DNA of 64,000 bases from Eubacteriales bacterium (GTDB lineage Bacteria; Bacillota; Clostridia; Acetivibrionales; JANLFN01): positions 26,428 to 90,427 of the forward strand of contig JANLFN010000013.1 in assembly GCA_024655885.1 (NCBI GenBank), written 5' to 3'. Of this stretch, positions 9,994 to 18,306 are shown piece after piece. Both the position numbers and the translations under genes were made by a program. The notes under the pieces were generated by a model, which saw only the letters and a program-made list of their open reading frames with translations, did no database searches and was not told the origin of the DNA. Position 1 is the first letter of the stretch. The number at the start of each line of letters is the position of its first letter.

Positions 9994-10305
9994 ATGCAAA
10001 AACCAAAGTATCACGTGTTTGTTTGTACAAGTTCAAGAATCAACGGACAGCAAAAGGGCTACTGCTATTCCAAGGAATCGGTAGCGGTTGTGCAGGCCTT
10101 TATGGAGGAAATCGAGGGAAGGGAGCTGCCGGATGAGGTCATGGTGACGAATACCGGCTGTTTTGGGATTTGCAGCCGGGGCCCGGTGGTGGTGGTTTAT
10201 CCGGAAGGTGTGTGGTACACGGAGGTTACGGTGGAGGATGTGCCGGAAATTGTGGAATCCCATTTTGAAAACGGCCGTAAGGTTGAAAGGCTGGAAATGA
10301 AGTAG
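9994..10305 (+). CDS. Thioredoxin-like [2Fe-2S] ferredoxin
   Basis: Small electron carrier of 103 residues in the thioredoxin-fold ferredoxin family. Cys11, Cys24, Cys56 and Cys60 fall exactly where the cluster ligands are in the C. pasteurianum [2Fe-2S] ferredoxin, the last two in the motif TGCFGICSRGP. The C. pasteurianum protein is encoded in its nif region and interacts with the MoFe protein; by position, 28 bp after nifN-B and before the nifV genes, the same role is likely here. The start ATG has an AGGAG site at the normal distance. A NuoE/HydA-associated ferredoxin domain is the other member of the fold, but the gene stands alone in a nif operon. Confidence 0.93.
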   Translation: MQKPKYHVFVCTSSRINGQQKGYCYSKESVAVVQAFMEEIEGRELPDEVMVTNTGCFGICSRGPVVVVYPEGVWYTEVTVEDVPEIVESHFENGRKVERLEMK

Positions 10306-10346
10306 TTTTCAGGACTGGCCGGAGGGAGCCGTATTCGGGGGGAAAT

Positions 10347-11402
10347 ATGAATCAGAAGATTATTGACAGGACCCTTCCTGAAATCTGTGAGAGGGGCTTC
10401 GCCGGAAAAAGCGACTTAACGGATTTATGCCTTCTCATGAAGGAAATGGGGATTGACCTGTTTGAAATCAATTTTGCCTGTCTGGATAAAATGGTGGAAT
10501 TGCCCGGCAACATAGATTTTATTTACAGGGTGGAATCGGAAAGGGATGCGGAGCTGTGCCGCCAATACGGTATCCGGGAATGTGTCCTCAGTGAAGACGT
10601 GTTTTTAAATTCCGGGCTCCTCAAAGGGCTGGTGAGACGTCAAATCAGCATCACCGTGGAAGCTGAAGCGGACACCCCGGAGGAGGTATATGCATTGGAA
10701 AGGCTGGGAAAGTCAAAATACACCGGTGCCATAGACTGCATAAGAATTATGGGGCTCAGCAGGTGTGATTCGGCCAGCTGGGTAATGGCTGCTCATAGTA
10801 TAGGCAAGGCACTGAAAACGGCGGTGGATATATGTCCTGTCAACCGGTTCTATTGTGCAACAGCAACAGCGGTAGAGGCGTTTCTGGAAGGGCTGGATTC
10901 CATCACGGTTACTTTTACAGGTTATGGAGGAAAGCATGGTTTTGCTCCTCTCGAAGAAGTACTGGCCGCCATAGAGGTCTTTGAAGGCGCAAAGGCAGGG
11001 TTTAACCTGAGGCTGCTGCCGCAGCTGTGCGGCCTGTTTAATAAAATGACAGGAATTGCGGTTCCAGATAATAAGCCGGTGCTTGGCAAAAGCATATTTA
11101 AATATGAGTCCGGCATTCATGCGGACGGCATTCAAAAAAATCCGTTGACCTATGAGCCTTTTGCTCCTGAAATGGTTGGACAACAGAGAAGTTTGACCAT
11201 AGGAAAGCATTCAGGAACCGGTGCAATAGCACAAAAACTGCAGATAGATTTTGATCCGGCAGACTTAAAAACCATATTGGAGAATGTCAGAAAAAAAAGC
11301 ATCGGGCTTAAAAGAAGCCTTACCGACCAGGAACTGAAGGAAATTTGCATGCAGGTGGCAGGCAGCCTGAAGGGATTGCAGGGAGAAGGAGGCTGTATCT
11401 GA
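10347..11402 (+). CDS. nifV-omega: Homocitrate synthase omega subunit (NifV-omega)
   Basis: Regulatory or accessory half of a two-gene homocitrate synthase, needed for the organic part of FeMo-co. The 351 residues contain a degenerate HMGL-like TIM barrel (the opening is RTLPEICERGF instead of the catalytic DTTLRDGEQ) followed from about residue 255 by the C-terminal communication region of isopropylmalate/homocitrate synthases (KSIFKYESGIHADGI and GKHSGTGAI). This matches the omega part of the split NifV of C. pasteurianum. The ribosome binding site GGGGGAAAT precedes the ATG. The catalytic partner starts 29 bp downstream. Confidence 0.9.
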   Translation: MNQKIIDRTLPEICERGFAGKSDLTDLCLLMKEMGIDLFEINFACLDKMVELPGNIDFIYRVESERDAELCRQYGIRECVLSEDVFLNSGLLKGLVRRQISITVEAEADTPEEVYALERLGKSKYTGAIDCIRIMGLSRCDSASWVMAAHSIGKALKTAVDICPVNRFYCATATAVEAFLEGLDSITVTFTGYGGKHGFAPLEEVLAAIEVFEGAKAGFNLRLLPQLCGLFNKMTGIAVPDNKPVLGKSIFKYESGIHADGIQKNPLTYEPFAPEMVGQQRSLTIGKHSGTGAIAQKLQIDFDPADLKTILENVRKKSIGLKRSLTDQELKEICMQVAGSLKGLQGEGGCI

Positions 11403-11431
11403 AATCTGCCGAAATGCCGGGAGGGGTCTCA

Positions 11432-12235
11432 ATGAATGTAAAAATTGTGGATACCACCTTGAGAGATGGGGAGCAGCAGGCCGGCATAGCTCTTGGCGCC
11501 GGGGATAAGGTTAAAATTGCACGGCTGCTGGACAGCGCAAAAATATATCAGATTGAGGCAGGAATTCCTGCCATGGGAGGAGAAGAGAAAAAAAGCGTTG
11601 AGAAGATGATGGCGCTGAATTTGCGAAGCAAAATCTCCACATGGAACCGGATGAACCTTAAGGATATTGAGCAGTCTATCCAGTGCAAGCCGGATATTAT
11701 TCACATCTCGGTGCCGGCGTCGGATATACAAATCCGCTGCAAACTGAAAAAAAATAGGACGTGGGTAATAGAAACGATGAAAAGGTGCATAAATTATGCC
11801 CGTGAAAGTGGAGCTGAGGTAACCGTGGGCTTGGAGGATGCATCAAGAGCGGATTTAAAATTTGTTTTGCAGCTCATTTCGGCAGCTTTCTTGGAGGGGG
11901 TGGAAAGAATAAGATATGCGGATACCGTTGGAATCCTGCACAGGAAGAGGACCTTTGCCGAAATATCGTCCATCAAAGCCCGGACGGATATAGCCCTGGA
12001 AATACACGCCCATAACGACCTTGGAATGGCCGTGTCCAATTCTATTTCCGCTGTGAAAGCAGGGGCGGAATTTGTAGATTGTACCATGGGCGGAATCGGC
12101 GAAAGAGCCGGGAATTGTGATTATCTGCAGTTTGTAAAGGCTGCCGGGGAGTTCCTTCATATTTTTGACAACGTGAAAGAGGAAGAGGCCCTGGAAATCC
12201 AAAAGGAGATCTTCCACATTATGGGGTTACATTAG
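11432..12235 (+). CDS. nifV-alpha: Homocitrate synthase alpha subunit (NifV-alpha)
   Basis: Catalytic half of homocitrate synthase, which condenses acetyl-CoA with 2-oxoglutarate. The signature DTTLRDGEQQAG sits at residues 7-18 and the metal-binding HAHNDLGMAVSN near residue 190, both typical of the HMGL-like family; the C-terminal domain is absent and is supplied by the preceding gene. The ATG at 11432 is used because GGAGGGG lies 10 nt upstream and the protein then starts MNVKIVDTTLRDG; a longer frame from 11345 overlaps nifV-omega and has no family support. Last gene of the cluster; no terminator is evident before the convergent thioesterase gene, whose 3' end lies only 16 bp away. Confidence 0.92.
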   Translation: MNVKIVDTTLRDGEQQAGIALGAGDKVKIARLLDSAKIYQIEAGIPAMGGEEKKSVEKMMALNLRSKISTWNRMNLKDIEQSIQCKPDIIHISVPASDIQIRCKLKKNRTWVIETMKRCINYARESGAEVTVGLEDASRADLKFVLQLISAAFLEGVERIRYADTVGILHRKRTFAEISSIKARTDIALEIHAHNDLGMAVSNSISAVKAGAEFVDCTMGGIGERAGNCDYLQFVKAAGEFLHIFDNVKEEEALEIQKEIFHIMGLH

Positions 12236-12251
12236 CAACAAGAGGCAGAGT

Positions 12252-12665
12252 CTATTTCTCCCCGTCGAATTCCAATTTTTCCCTTTTAATGTACCCTGTC
12301 CCGGAGAACCTGGCAATCAAATCTCTATCTTCATCAAAAATATCCACGCTGTAACCGCACAGCTTTTTATAAGAGGATATTTCCCGGGCTTCCGCAGTTA
12401 ACAATTTACCCTTTGGGGATTTAAAAAAGGATATATTTGCATTGACGCCCAGCGTAACCGACCCTTTTGAATTTGACGCCGCGGCAAAGGCGAAATCCGC
12501 CAGTGTGAACAGTACTCCTCCTTGCACTATATTTACCCCGTTTAAATGATGGTCGTTAATCTCTATTTGCGCTACCGCATATCCCGGTTCCACCTTTAAA
12601 AGCTTTATGCCTACATAAGCTGCAAACCGGTCGTTTTCTAAAAAGCCAGCCATGTCTTTGTACAT
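12252..12665 (-). CDS. Hotdog-fold thioesterase, PaaI family
   Basis: 137-residue protein of the hotdog thioesterase superfamily, which hydrolyses acyl-CoA thioesters in the cytoplasm. The characteristic NIVQGGVLFTLADFAFAAASN segment (residues about 44-64) corresponds to the active-site helix of PaaI-like enzymes, in which the asparagine and aspartate region contacts the thioester. The gene is transcribed towards the nif cluster and starts about 150 bp from the feo promoter, with a GGAAGAAAGGACTG ribosome binding region. The substrate cannot be told from the sequence; there is no phenylacetate pathway nearby. Confidence 0.8.
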   Translation of the reverse strand: MYKDMAGFLENDRFAAYVGIKLLKVEPGYAVAQIEINDHHLNGVNIVQGGVLFTLADFAFAAASNSKGSVTLGVNANISFFKSPKGKLLTAEAREISSYKKLCGYSVDIFDEDRDLIARFSGTGYIKREKLEFDGEK

Positions 12666-12818
12666 GAAACAGTCCTTTCTTCCTTCCGAAAAATATAACT
12701 TTTATGGGTATATTCTTCACTGGGGAACAAAATCCTGCTTCAGCGGCAAAAACTATTTTACCGCACAAAAAATACCAGGGCATCCGATATAGTCCACACC
12801 AAAAAAATTATATTTTTG

Positions 12819-12847
12819 TTGACTAAGCACCGAGGGGCTGGTAAAAT
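12819..12847 (+). promoter_or_regulatory. Candidate sigma-A promoter of the feo operon
   Basis: TTGACT at 12819-12824 and TAAAAT at 12842-12847 are separated by 17 bp. The Fur box follows 13 bp downstream of the -10 element, so a bound repressor would cover the start site. Confidence 0.65.
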
Positions 12848-12860
12848 ATATATAGAAATT

Positions 12861-12875
12861 TGATAATAATTATCA
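12861..12875. promoter_or_regulatory. Fur box upstream of feoA
   Basis: TGATAAT-A-ATTATCA is a perfect 7-1-7 inverted repeat of the Fur family. It lies just downstream of the feo promoter. Confidence 0.85.
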
Positions 12876-12924
12876 ATATCAACGTAAACATAAACATATC
12901 AAGCGGGTACAGGGAGTGGTGAAA

Positions 12925-13143
12925 ATGCCTTTGACGATGCTGCCCCCGGGCAAGGAGGCAATAATTAATATCTGCAGAGCCAAGGACTCAACAAAAAAAT
13001 TTCTGGAAGGACTTGGTATCCTGCCGGGGGTGACCATATCGGTGATATCGGAAATGGATGGGAATCTGATTGTGTGTGTGAAAGGTTCCAGATTGGCTTT
13101 GAACAAAGGTATAGCCCAGCAGCTGCTGGTGCAGGTGGCATAG
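12925..13143 (+). CDS. feoA: FeoA family ferrous iron transport protein
   Basis: 72-residue SH3-like cytoplasmic protein of the FeoA family, which associates with FeoB. The opening MPLTMLPPGKEAIIN and the phrase GLGILPGVTISV are typical FeoA features; the C-terminal strand LIVCVKGSRLALNKGIA completes the barrel. The ATG at 12925 is used because AGGGAG at 12911-12916 lies 8 nt upstream; in-frame GTG codons at 12916 and 12919 overlap the site. First of two tandem feoA genes, 18 bp before the second, under a Fur box. Confidence 0.9.
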   Translation: MPLTMLPPGKEAIINICRAKDSTKKFLEGLGILPGVTISVISEMDGNLIVCVKGSRLALNKGIAQQLLVQVA

Positions 13144-13161
13144 AAAAAGGAGGAGAGTGCT

Positions 13162-13386
13162 TTGGAGAGGACTTTGAAGGAACTGAAGCCGGGTGAAAAG
13201 GGCGTTGTGGTAAAGGTTGGCGGTGAAGGTGCGGTAAGGAGAAGGCTGATGGACATGGGAGTAACCCGTGGGGTAGAAGTGCTGGTGAGAAAAGTTGCAC
13301 CCCTGGGAGATCCTATTGAAGTGAATGTCCGGGGATATGAGCTGACGTTTAGAAAAGCGGAAGCAGAAAATGTTATTGTGGAATGA
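13162..13386 (+). CDS. feoA: FeoA family ferrous iron transport protein (second copy)
   Basis: 74-residue FeoA-like protein with a TTG start, supported by AGGAGG at 13149-13154 seven bases upstream. LKELKPGEKGVVVKV and RRLMDMGVTRGVEV match the family; the ending GYELTFRKAEAENVIV is the usual last strand. It differs clearly from the first copy, so the pair is not a recent duplication. Tandem FeoA genes before feoB are common in Clostridia. A second Fur box lies between this gene and feoB. Confidence 0.9.
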   Translation: MERTLKELKPGEKGVVVKVGGEGAVRRRLMDMGVTRGVEVLVRKVAPLGDPIEVNVRGYELTFRKAEAENVIVE

Positions 13387-13435
13387 GCAAAGCTACGAGT
13401 TGTTGAAATAAGTAGTGTTTTTTTTAAAGATATAA

Positions 13436-13450
13436 TGATAATGATTCTCA
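13436..13450. promoter_or_regulatory. Fur box between the second feoA and feoB
   Basis: TGATAAT-G-ATTCTCA matches the 7-1-7 Fur box with one mismatch in symmetry and overlaps the last base of a TATAAT at 13431-13436. It suggests that feoB has its own iron-controlled promoter in addition to the operon promoter. Confidence 0.7.
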
Positions 13451-13473
13451 TAATCGATGAAAGGGGGCTGCAA

Positions 13474-15519
13474 ATGCAATACAGGTTTGCGCTGGTAGGA
13501 AATCCTAACTGCGGGAAGACCACCATGTTTAACGAAATCACAGGCAGTACGCAGTATGTGGGAAACTGGCCGGGAGTTACTGTGGAAAAGAAAGAGGGCA
13601 GGGCGAGGAAGCTTTCAGGGGATGTAAGGGTCATTGACTTGCCGGGAATATATTCATTATCCCCATACTCTATGGAGGAGATCATCGCCAGGAACTATAT
13701 CCTGGATGAAAAGCCGGATGTGATCATTAATATCGTAGACGGTACAAATATTGAAAGGAACCTGTACCTCACCACCCAGGTGATTGAGCTGGGAATTCCT
13801 GTGGTGGTCGCGCTGAATATGATGGATGCCGTCGAAGCCAGCGGGGATCAAATCGATATAGGGGTTCTTGAGAAGCACCTTGGAGTTCCGGTCATTGGCA
13901 CTTCCGCCAATAAGGGGCGCGGTGTGGGAGAGCTGATGCAAAAAGCGCTGGAAATCGCCCAGACGGCGGCTGCAAAAGCAACTGTTTCAGGTCTTGAAAT
14001 GTACGATCAAGGGATTGAGCAATGCATCGCAGACATAGAAAAAATAGTCGCCTCCTCTCTGAATAAGAAAACGGACAATCCAAGATGGGTCGCCCTAAAG
14101 CTTTTGGAAAACGACCAGAAGGTGGTAGAGAAGCTGGATGTTCCCGTAACTTTGCTGGAAGAAATAAAACCATGCAGGGAACAGCTTGAAAAGCATTATG
14201 ACAATGATATGGAAACGGTTATAGCCGACAACCGGTACAGATTTATCTCCGATATCACCAAAAAGGCGGTCAAAAAGAAATCAGGCAAATCGGAACTAAC
14301 CCTCTCGGACAAAATCGACAAGGTGGTAACCCACAGGATTTTGGCCATTCCCTTGTTTCTGGCCATCATGTTTGCGGTATTTCAACTGACCTTCGGGGTC
14401 GTCGGCTCCTTTACCATCGATTGGATGGATGCCCTGATCAATGACACTTTTGCGGGAATTGTCTCAGGATGGCTTGATGCGGGCGGAGCGGCGGAATGGC
14501 TGCATGCGCTGGTTGTAAACGGGATTATCGGAGGAATGGGCAGCATGCTGGTATTTGTGCCCCAGATCATGACCCTGTTCTTCTTCCTTGCGCTGCTGGA
14601 AGACAGCGGGTATATGGCAAGAGCGGCTTTTGTCATGGACCGGCTCCTCAGAAGGCTGGGCCTGACGGGCAAGTCCTTCATTCCCATGCTCATGGGCTTC
14701 GGCTGCAGTGTGCCGGCGGTTATGAGCGCAAGAACCCTGGAAAATGAAAAGGACCGGCGGCTGACCATCATGCTCACTCCTTTTATGTCTTGCGGAGCAA
14801 GGCTTCCGGTATATGCGCTGTTTACAGCGGCCTTCTTTGCCCAAAGCCAGAGCCTGGTCATATTCTCCATTTACCTGCTGGGGATTGTTGTTGCCATCCT
14901 CTCGGGCATTCTGCTCAAGAAGACCCTGCTGAAGGGAGAGGCCGCCCCCTTTGTCATGGAGCTGCCCCCATACAGGATTCCTACTCTTAAGGGTCTGCTC
15001 ATCCATATGTGGGACAGGGGAAAAGGCTTTGTCAAAAAGGCGGGAACCATTATTTTTGCCGCCGCCGTTATCATCTGGTTTTTGCAATCCTTTAGCTTTG
15101 GCTTCCAGATGGTGGAGGACCCGGCGGATAGCATTATGGGCGGCATCGGAAAAGCAATAGCGCCCTTTTTCGCACTTCTTGGCTTCGGCGACTGGCAGTC
15201 TTCGGTTGCGCTTCTTACAGGCTTTGTGGCAAAAGAAATGGTGGTGGCGACCATGGGAATCCTCCACGGAATCGGGGAAGCAGGAGAGAATCCGGTGGAG
15301 CTGGCAACCGCTTTGCAGGCCACTTTCACACCGCTGAGGGCGTACGCGTTTATGGCTTTCACCCTGCTCTACCTGCCCTGCGTCGCCGCCTTTGCAACCA
15401 TAAAGAGAGAGATGAACTCATGGAAGTGGACCCTTCTTACGGTGGCGTACCAGACAGGGACGGCCTGGGTGGTTGCATTCCTCATATACCAGGTGGGAAG
15501 CCTGCTGGGGTTTAATTGA
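13474..15519 (+). CDS. feoB: Ferrous iron transporter FeoB
   Basis: 681-residue inner-membrane Fe2+ transporter with an N-terminal GTPase domain. The G1 motif GNPNCGKTT is at residues 9-17, [10 protein letters not shown] gives G3, and NMMD gives the G4 element. The membrane part begins near residue 285 and contains the Gate motifs, including [11 protein letters not shown] and [13 protein letters not shown]. The ATG at 13474 is taken because AGGGGG is 8-12 nt upstream and the protein begins [15 protein letters not shown]; the longer frame starting within the Fur box at 13435 is rejected. It is followed after 75 bp by the gene for the FeoB-associated small protein. Confidence 0.97.
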   Translation: MQYRFALVGNPNCGKTTMFNEITGSTQYVGNWPGVTVEKKEGRARKLSGDVRVIDLPGIYSLSPYSMEEIIARNYILDEKPDVIINIVDGTNIERNLYLTTQVIELGIPVVVALNMMDAVEASGDQIDIGVLEKHLGVPVIGTSANKGRGVGELMQKALEIAQTAAAKATVSGLEMYDQGIEQCIADIEKIVASSLNKKTDNPRWVALKLLENDQKVVEKLDVPVTLLEEIKPCREQLEKHYDNDMETVIADNRYRFISDITKKAVKKKSGKSELTLSDKIDKVVTHRILAIPLFLAIMFAVFQLTFGVVGSFTIDWMDALINDTFAGIVSGWLDAGGAAEWLHALVVNGIIGGMGSMLVFVPQIMTLFFFLALLEDSGYMARAAFVMDRLLRRLGLTGKSFIPMLMGFGCSVPAVMSARTLENEKDRRLTIMLTPFMSCGARLPVYALFTAAFFAQSQSLVIFSIYLLGIVVAILSGILLKKTLLKGEAAPFVMELPPYRIPTLKGLLIHMWDRGKGFVKKAGTIIFAAAVIIWFLQSFSFGFQMVEDPADSIMGGIGKAIAPFFALLGFGDWQSSVALLTGFVAKEMVVATMGILHGIGEAGENPVELATALQATFTPLRAYAFMAFTLLYLPCVAAFATIKREMNSWKWTLLTVAYQTGTAWVVAFLIYQVGSLLGFN

Positions 15520-15553
15520 TGAGAGGGGATACTAAATTTTTGCGGGAGCATAA

Positions 15554-15569
15554 CCGGCGGAACCGCCGG
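15554..15569 (+). repeat. Short hairpin between feoB and the next gene
   Basis: CCGGCGG-AA-CCGCCGG-type dyad without a U-tract; most likely an mRNA-processing or stabilising stem inside the operon rather than a terminator. Confidence 0.4.
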
Positions 15570-15594
15570 ATTAAAGAGGAAAGCGGGTGATCAT

Positions 15595-15738
15595 ATGATC
15601 AACTGGATCGTTGGAGGACTCATTGTCGGATTAACTGTTTTTATTATCATACGGTTTGTTTCGCGCATGCGGAAAGGGCAAGCCTGCAGCTGCGGAGACT
15701 GCGCGGAAAGCCGGTGCGATTGCGGTAAAAAGGCATAA
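15595..15738 (+). CDS. FeoB-associated Cys-rich membrane protein
   Basis: 47-residue protein with one transmembrane helix (residues 4-22, IVGGLIVGLTVFIIIRF) and a cysteine-rich cytoplasmic tail, CSCGDCAESRCDCGK, containing five cysteines. Small one-helix proteins of this pattern follow feoB in many Firmicutes and are annotated as FeoB-associated Cys-rich membrane proteins; they are thought to help iron transport, but the mechanism is not known. The ATG follows an AAAGCGGGTGATC context at the usual distance. It is short enough to be missed by gene callers. Confidence 0.85.
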   Translation: MINWIVGGLIVGLTVFIIIRFVSRMRKGQACSCGDCAESRCDCGKKA

Positions 15739-15760
15739 ACAAAAAATTTTGCTCCATTAT

Positions 15761-15775
15761 TGATAATGATTATTA
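15761..15775. promoter_or_regulatory. Fur-box-like site upstream of the DUF2325 remnant
   Basis: TGATAAT-G-ATTATTA fits the Fur consensus half sites closely. It lies between the FeoB-associated gene and the decayed DUF2325 gene. Confidence 0.65.
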
Positions 15776-15833
15776 TTATTAGTAATAGAGTTGCTTTTAA
15801 TGCTTCCATGTACAGAGGAAAGGAGGATTCTAT

Positions 15834-16052
15834 ATAAGCATAGTGCTTGTGGGAGGGCATGACAGGATGCATGACGAATATAAGGAGATATGCACCCGGC
15901 GCGGCCATTATGTAAAAGTGTATACACAAATGCCTGCCAGGTTTGACAAGGCCATCGGAAACCCGGACGGAATCGTTTTATTTACAGGTACGGTGTCCCA
16001 CAATATGATACGCATGGCTGTGAAGGGACAAAAACTGCTGAGAACTTTTTGA
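15834..16052 (+). pseudogene. DUF2325 domain protein, degenerate
   Basis: The reading frame encodes SIVLVGGHDRMHDEYKEI and continues to IVLFTGTVSHNMIRMAVK, the N-terminal two thirds of a DUF2325 protein (about 90-95 residues in full). Two faults are visible. The codon at the normal start position, 15834-15836, is ATA although an AGGAGG site stands seven bases upstream; and the frame ends at 16050-16052 after MAVKGQKLLRTF, losing the usual C-terminal histidine/serine-rich end. An in-frame GTG at 15843 could start a shorter product. The 150 bp downstream (to 16198) contain another open stretch without recognisable homology. DUF2325 proteins often accompany iron or redox genes; function unknown. 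Confidence 0.6.
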
Positions 16053-16219
16053 AGGCTTTTGCCAACGATTTATTTCGACATTTTCCAATCAAAAGGGTTT
16101 TTAAATTTCAGCAGCGATTAATGCCTGTTATTGCAGAAGTAAAAGGGGTAAATACATCTTATAAGGACACCCGCATGGAATACTGTAATAAAGTTTAGAG
16201 CAGAAAGGAGACCACTCAT

Positions 16220-18217
16220 ATGAAGAGCATAAAGACGAGAATGGTAATGAGCGTTACAGCACTGCTTCTTTTAGTTTGTGCAGGATTGGGTATTCTTGCG
16301 TACATCACCGCGGCCAATGCCATAATCCAGCAGACGAGGGAGACACTGCCCCAGGTTGCCAAAGAAGGGGCAAAGGTAGTTCAGGAAAGGGTGAATACTC
16401 TTTTAAGCACGCTGGAAGCTGTGGCTGAGCGGGAAGAACTGACGGATGTCAATACCCCATGGGAGGCAAAGAAGGCCCTGCTGGAAAGGGAGGCCGAAAG
16501 AAGCGGCCACAAAGCCATGCTTCTGGCGGGGATTGACGGTTCTGCCCGGATTACTACGGGCAACGAAGTTGATATAAAAGACAGGGACTATTTTATAAAG
16601 GCGCTTTCAGGCCAAAGAGCGGTGTCCGACCCTCTGATCAGCAGGGATGACGGCACGCTGACCGTCGTCTATGCCGTACCCGTCCGGAAAGACGGTAAAG
16701 TGGTGGGGGTACTGGCTGCTCTGAGGGATGGGACTGCCCTAAGCAAAATAACCAGCGACATCACCTACGGAAAATCCGGCAAAGCCTTTATGATTAACAA
16801 GCAGGGGGTCAAAGTGGCCCACAGCAACCTGGACCTTGTGACCAAAATGGATAACGACTTTGAAAATGTGAAAAAGGATGCTACGCTCCAGCCGCTGGCG
16901 GAGCTGGAAAAAAAGATGACGGAAGGGGGCTATGGAGCCGGTGAATACCGCTACGAGGGTATTAAGAAGTATCTCGGCTTTGCACCCGTGGAAGGCACCG
17001 ACTGGTTTCTAGCGGTGGCCGCGCCAAAAGAAGAAGTTTTATCGGGACTGAAAACGCTGGGATATTCGGTATTGCTGGCATCCGTAATTTTCTTGGCTGC
17101 CGGTATTCTCCTGGGATATTTCATCGCAAGGCTTATAGCCGCTCCGGTTATCAAAGCTTCCGAGCACCTTAAGGTAATTGCTGCAGGGGATTTTACGCAG
17201 GCTGCTTCCGGAGAATTTGCGGCCAGGAAAGACGAAATCGGCGTGCTGTCCAGAGCGGTGGAAACCATGCGGAGCTCTGTACAAGAGGTTATTGATGGTG
17301 TCATACGGGAATCAAGGAATGTAACCGAATCGGTGAAAGCGTCAAGGCAAAATATGTCGGAACTCCTGTCCCAAATAGAGGAAGTATCCGCTACCACCGA
17401 GGAGCTTTCGGCAGGCATGCAGGAGACCGCCGCATCTACCGAGGAAATGAATGCTACGGCACTGGAAATAGAGCAGGCGGTTGGCTCCATAGCGTCAAAG
17501 GCGCAAGAAGGAGCGATTTCCGCCGGGGAGGTCAAAAACAGGGCCAAAAGCCTGAAGACAAGCTTTCAAGCTACACAGCAGAACGGAATGAAAATTATTA
17601 ATGAAGTGAGCCGCCGGCTTGAAACGGCCCTAGAGGAGTCCAAAGCCGTTAATCAGATCAACCTGCTGGCGGACGCAATACTGGAAATCACGTCCCAGAC
17701 AAACCTGCTTGCCCTGAACGCGGCGATTGAAGCGGCAAGAGCCGGGGAGGCGGGCAAGGGCTTTGCCGTTGTTGCCGAGGAAATAAGAAAACTTGCGGAA
17801 GACTCAAAAAAGACGGCGACGGAGATTCAAGACATTACAAAAGCCGTAATCGGATCTGTAGAAAACCTGTCCAGCAACTCCAACAGCCTGCTGGTATTTA
17901 TGACCAATGATGTGGGCAGGGATTACCAGTCCATGATGAATGCCGTTGAACAGTACGAGAAGGATGCGGAATATATGGATGACCTGGTGGCGGATTTCAG
18001 TGCCACATCGGAGGAGCTGGCCGCATCCATGGAAAATATGGTTAAAGCCATCAACGAGATTACGTCGGCTGCCAATGAAGGAGCGGAAGGAACGGCAAGC
18101 ATCGCCCAAAAGTCAACGGTCATCGTGGAAAAAGCGGATGAGGTCATGAGGCAGGCGGACCACTCCAGGGAAAGTGCGGATAAGCTTATCCACCTGGTGT
18201 CCAGGTTTAAGGTGTAG
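16220..18217 (+). CDS. Methyl-accepting chemotaxis protein with dCache sensor
   Basis: 665-residue chemoreceptor. A first membrane helix (about residues 8-30) leads to an extracytoplasmic dCache-type sensor (about 35-275, with the motif [15 protein letters not shown] and [12 protein letters not shown]), a second helix (about 280-305), a HAMP domain and a long cytoplasmic signalling coiled coil. The hairpin tip that contacts CheA and CheW is recognisable as [17 protein letters not shown] near residue 495-511. dCache domains of this type often bind amino acids or carboxylates, but the ligand cannot be read here. The ATG has AAAGGAG nine bases upstream. No che genes are adjacent, so it appears to be an orphan receptor. 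Confidence 0.93.
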   Translation: MKSIKTRMVMSVTALLLLVCAGLGILAYITAANAIIQQTRETLPQVAKEGAKVVQERVNTLLSTLEAVAEREELTDVNTPWEAKKALLEREAERSGHKAMLLAGIDGSARITTGNEVDIKDRDYFIKALSGQRAVSDPLISRDDGTLTVVYAVPVRKDGKVVGVLAALRDGTALSKITSDITYGKSGKAFMINKQGVKVAHSNLDLVTKMDNDFENVKKDATLQPLAELEKKMTEGGYGAGEYRYEGIKKYLGFAPVEGTDWFLAVAAPKEEVLSGLKTLGYSVLLASVIFLAAGILLGYFIARLIAAPVIKASEHLKVIAAGDFTQAASGEFAARKDEIGVLSRAVETMRSSVQEVIDGVIRESRNVTESVKASRQNMSELLSQIEEVSATTEELSAGMQETAASTEEMNATALEIEQAVGSIASKAQEGAISAGEVKNRAKSLKTSFQATQQNGMKIINEVSRRLETALEESKAVNQINLLADAILEITSQTNLLALNAAIEAARAGEAGKGFAVVAEEIRKLAEDSKKTATEIQDITKAVIGSVENLSSNSNSLLVFMTNDVGRDYQSMMNAVEQYEKDAEYMDDLVADFSATSEELAASMENMVKAINEITSAANEGAEGTASIAQKSTVIVEKADEVMRQADHSRESADKLIHLVSRFKV

Positions 18218-18306
18218 TTTCACACCAGGACAGGGACGGCCTCCGGCCTGCCAGAAAGCGGGTCAAAGACCGCCCCTGCCCTTTTCCCATGAATCCGCCG
18301 GACCGG

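Noticed and set aside
15591..15929. 112-codon minus-strand frame across the feo downstream region
   Set aside because: It overlaps the small FeoB-associated gene and the Fur box; composition is AT-rich and no motif is seen.
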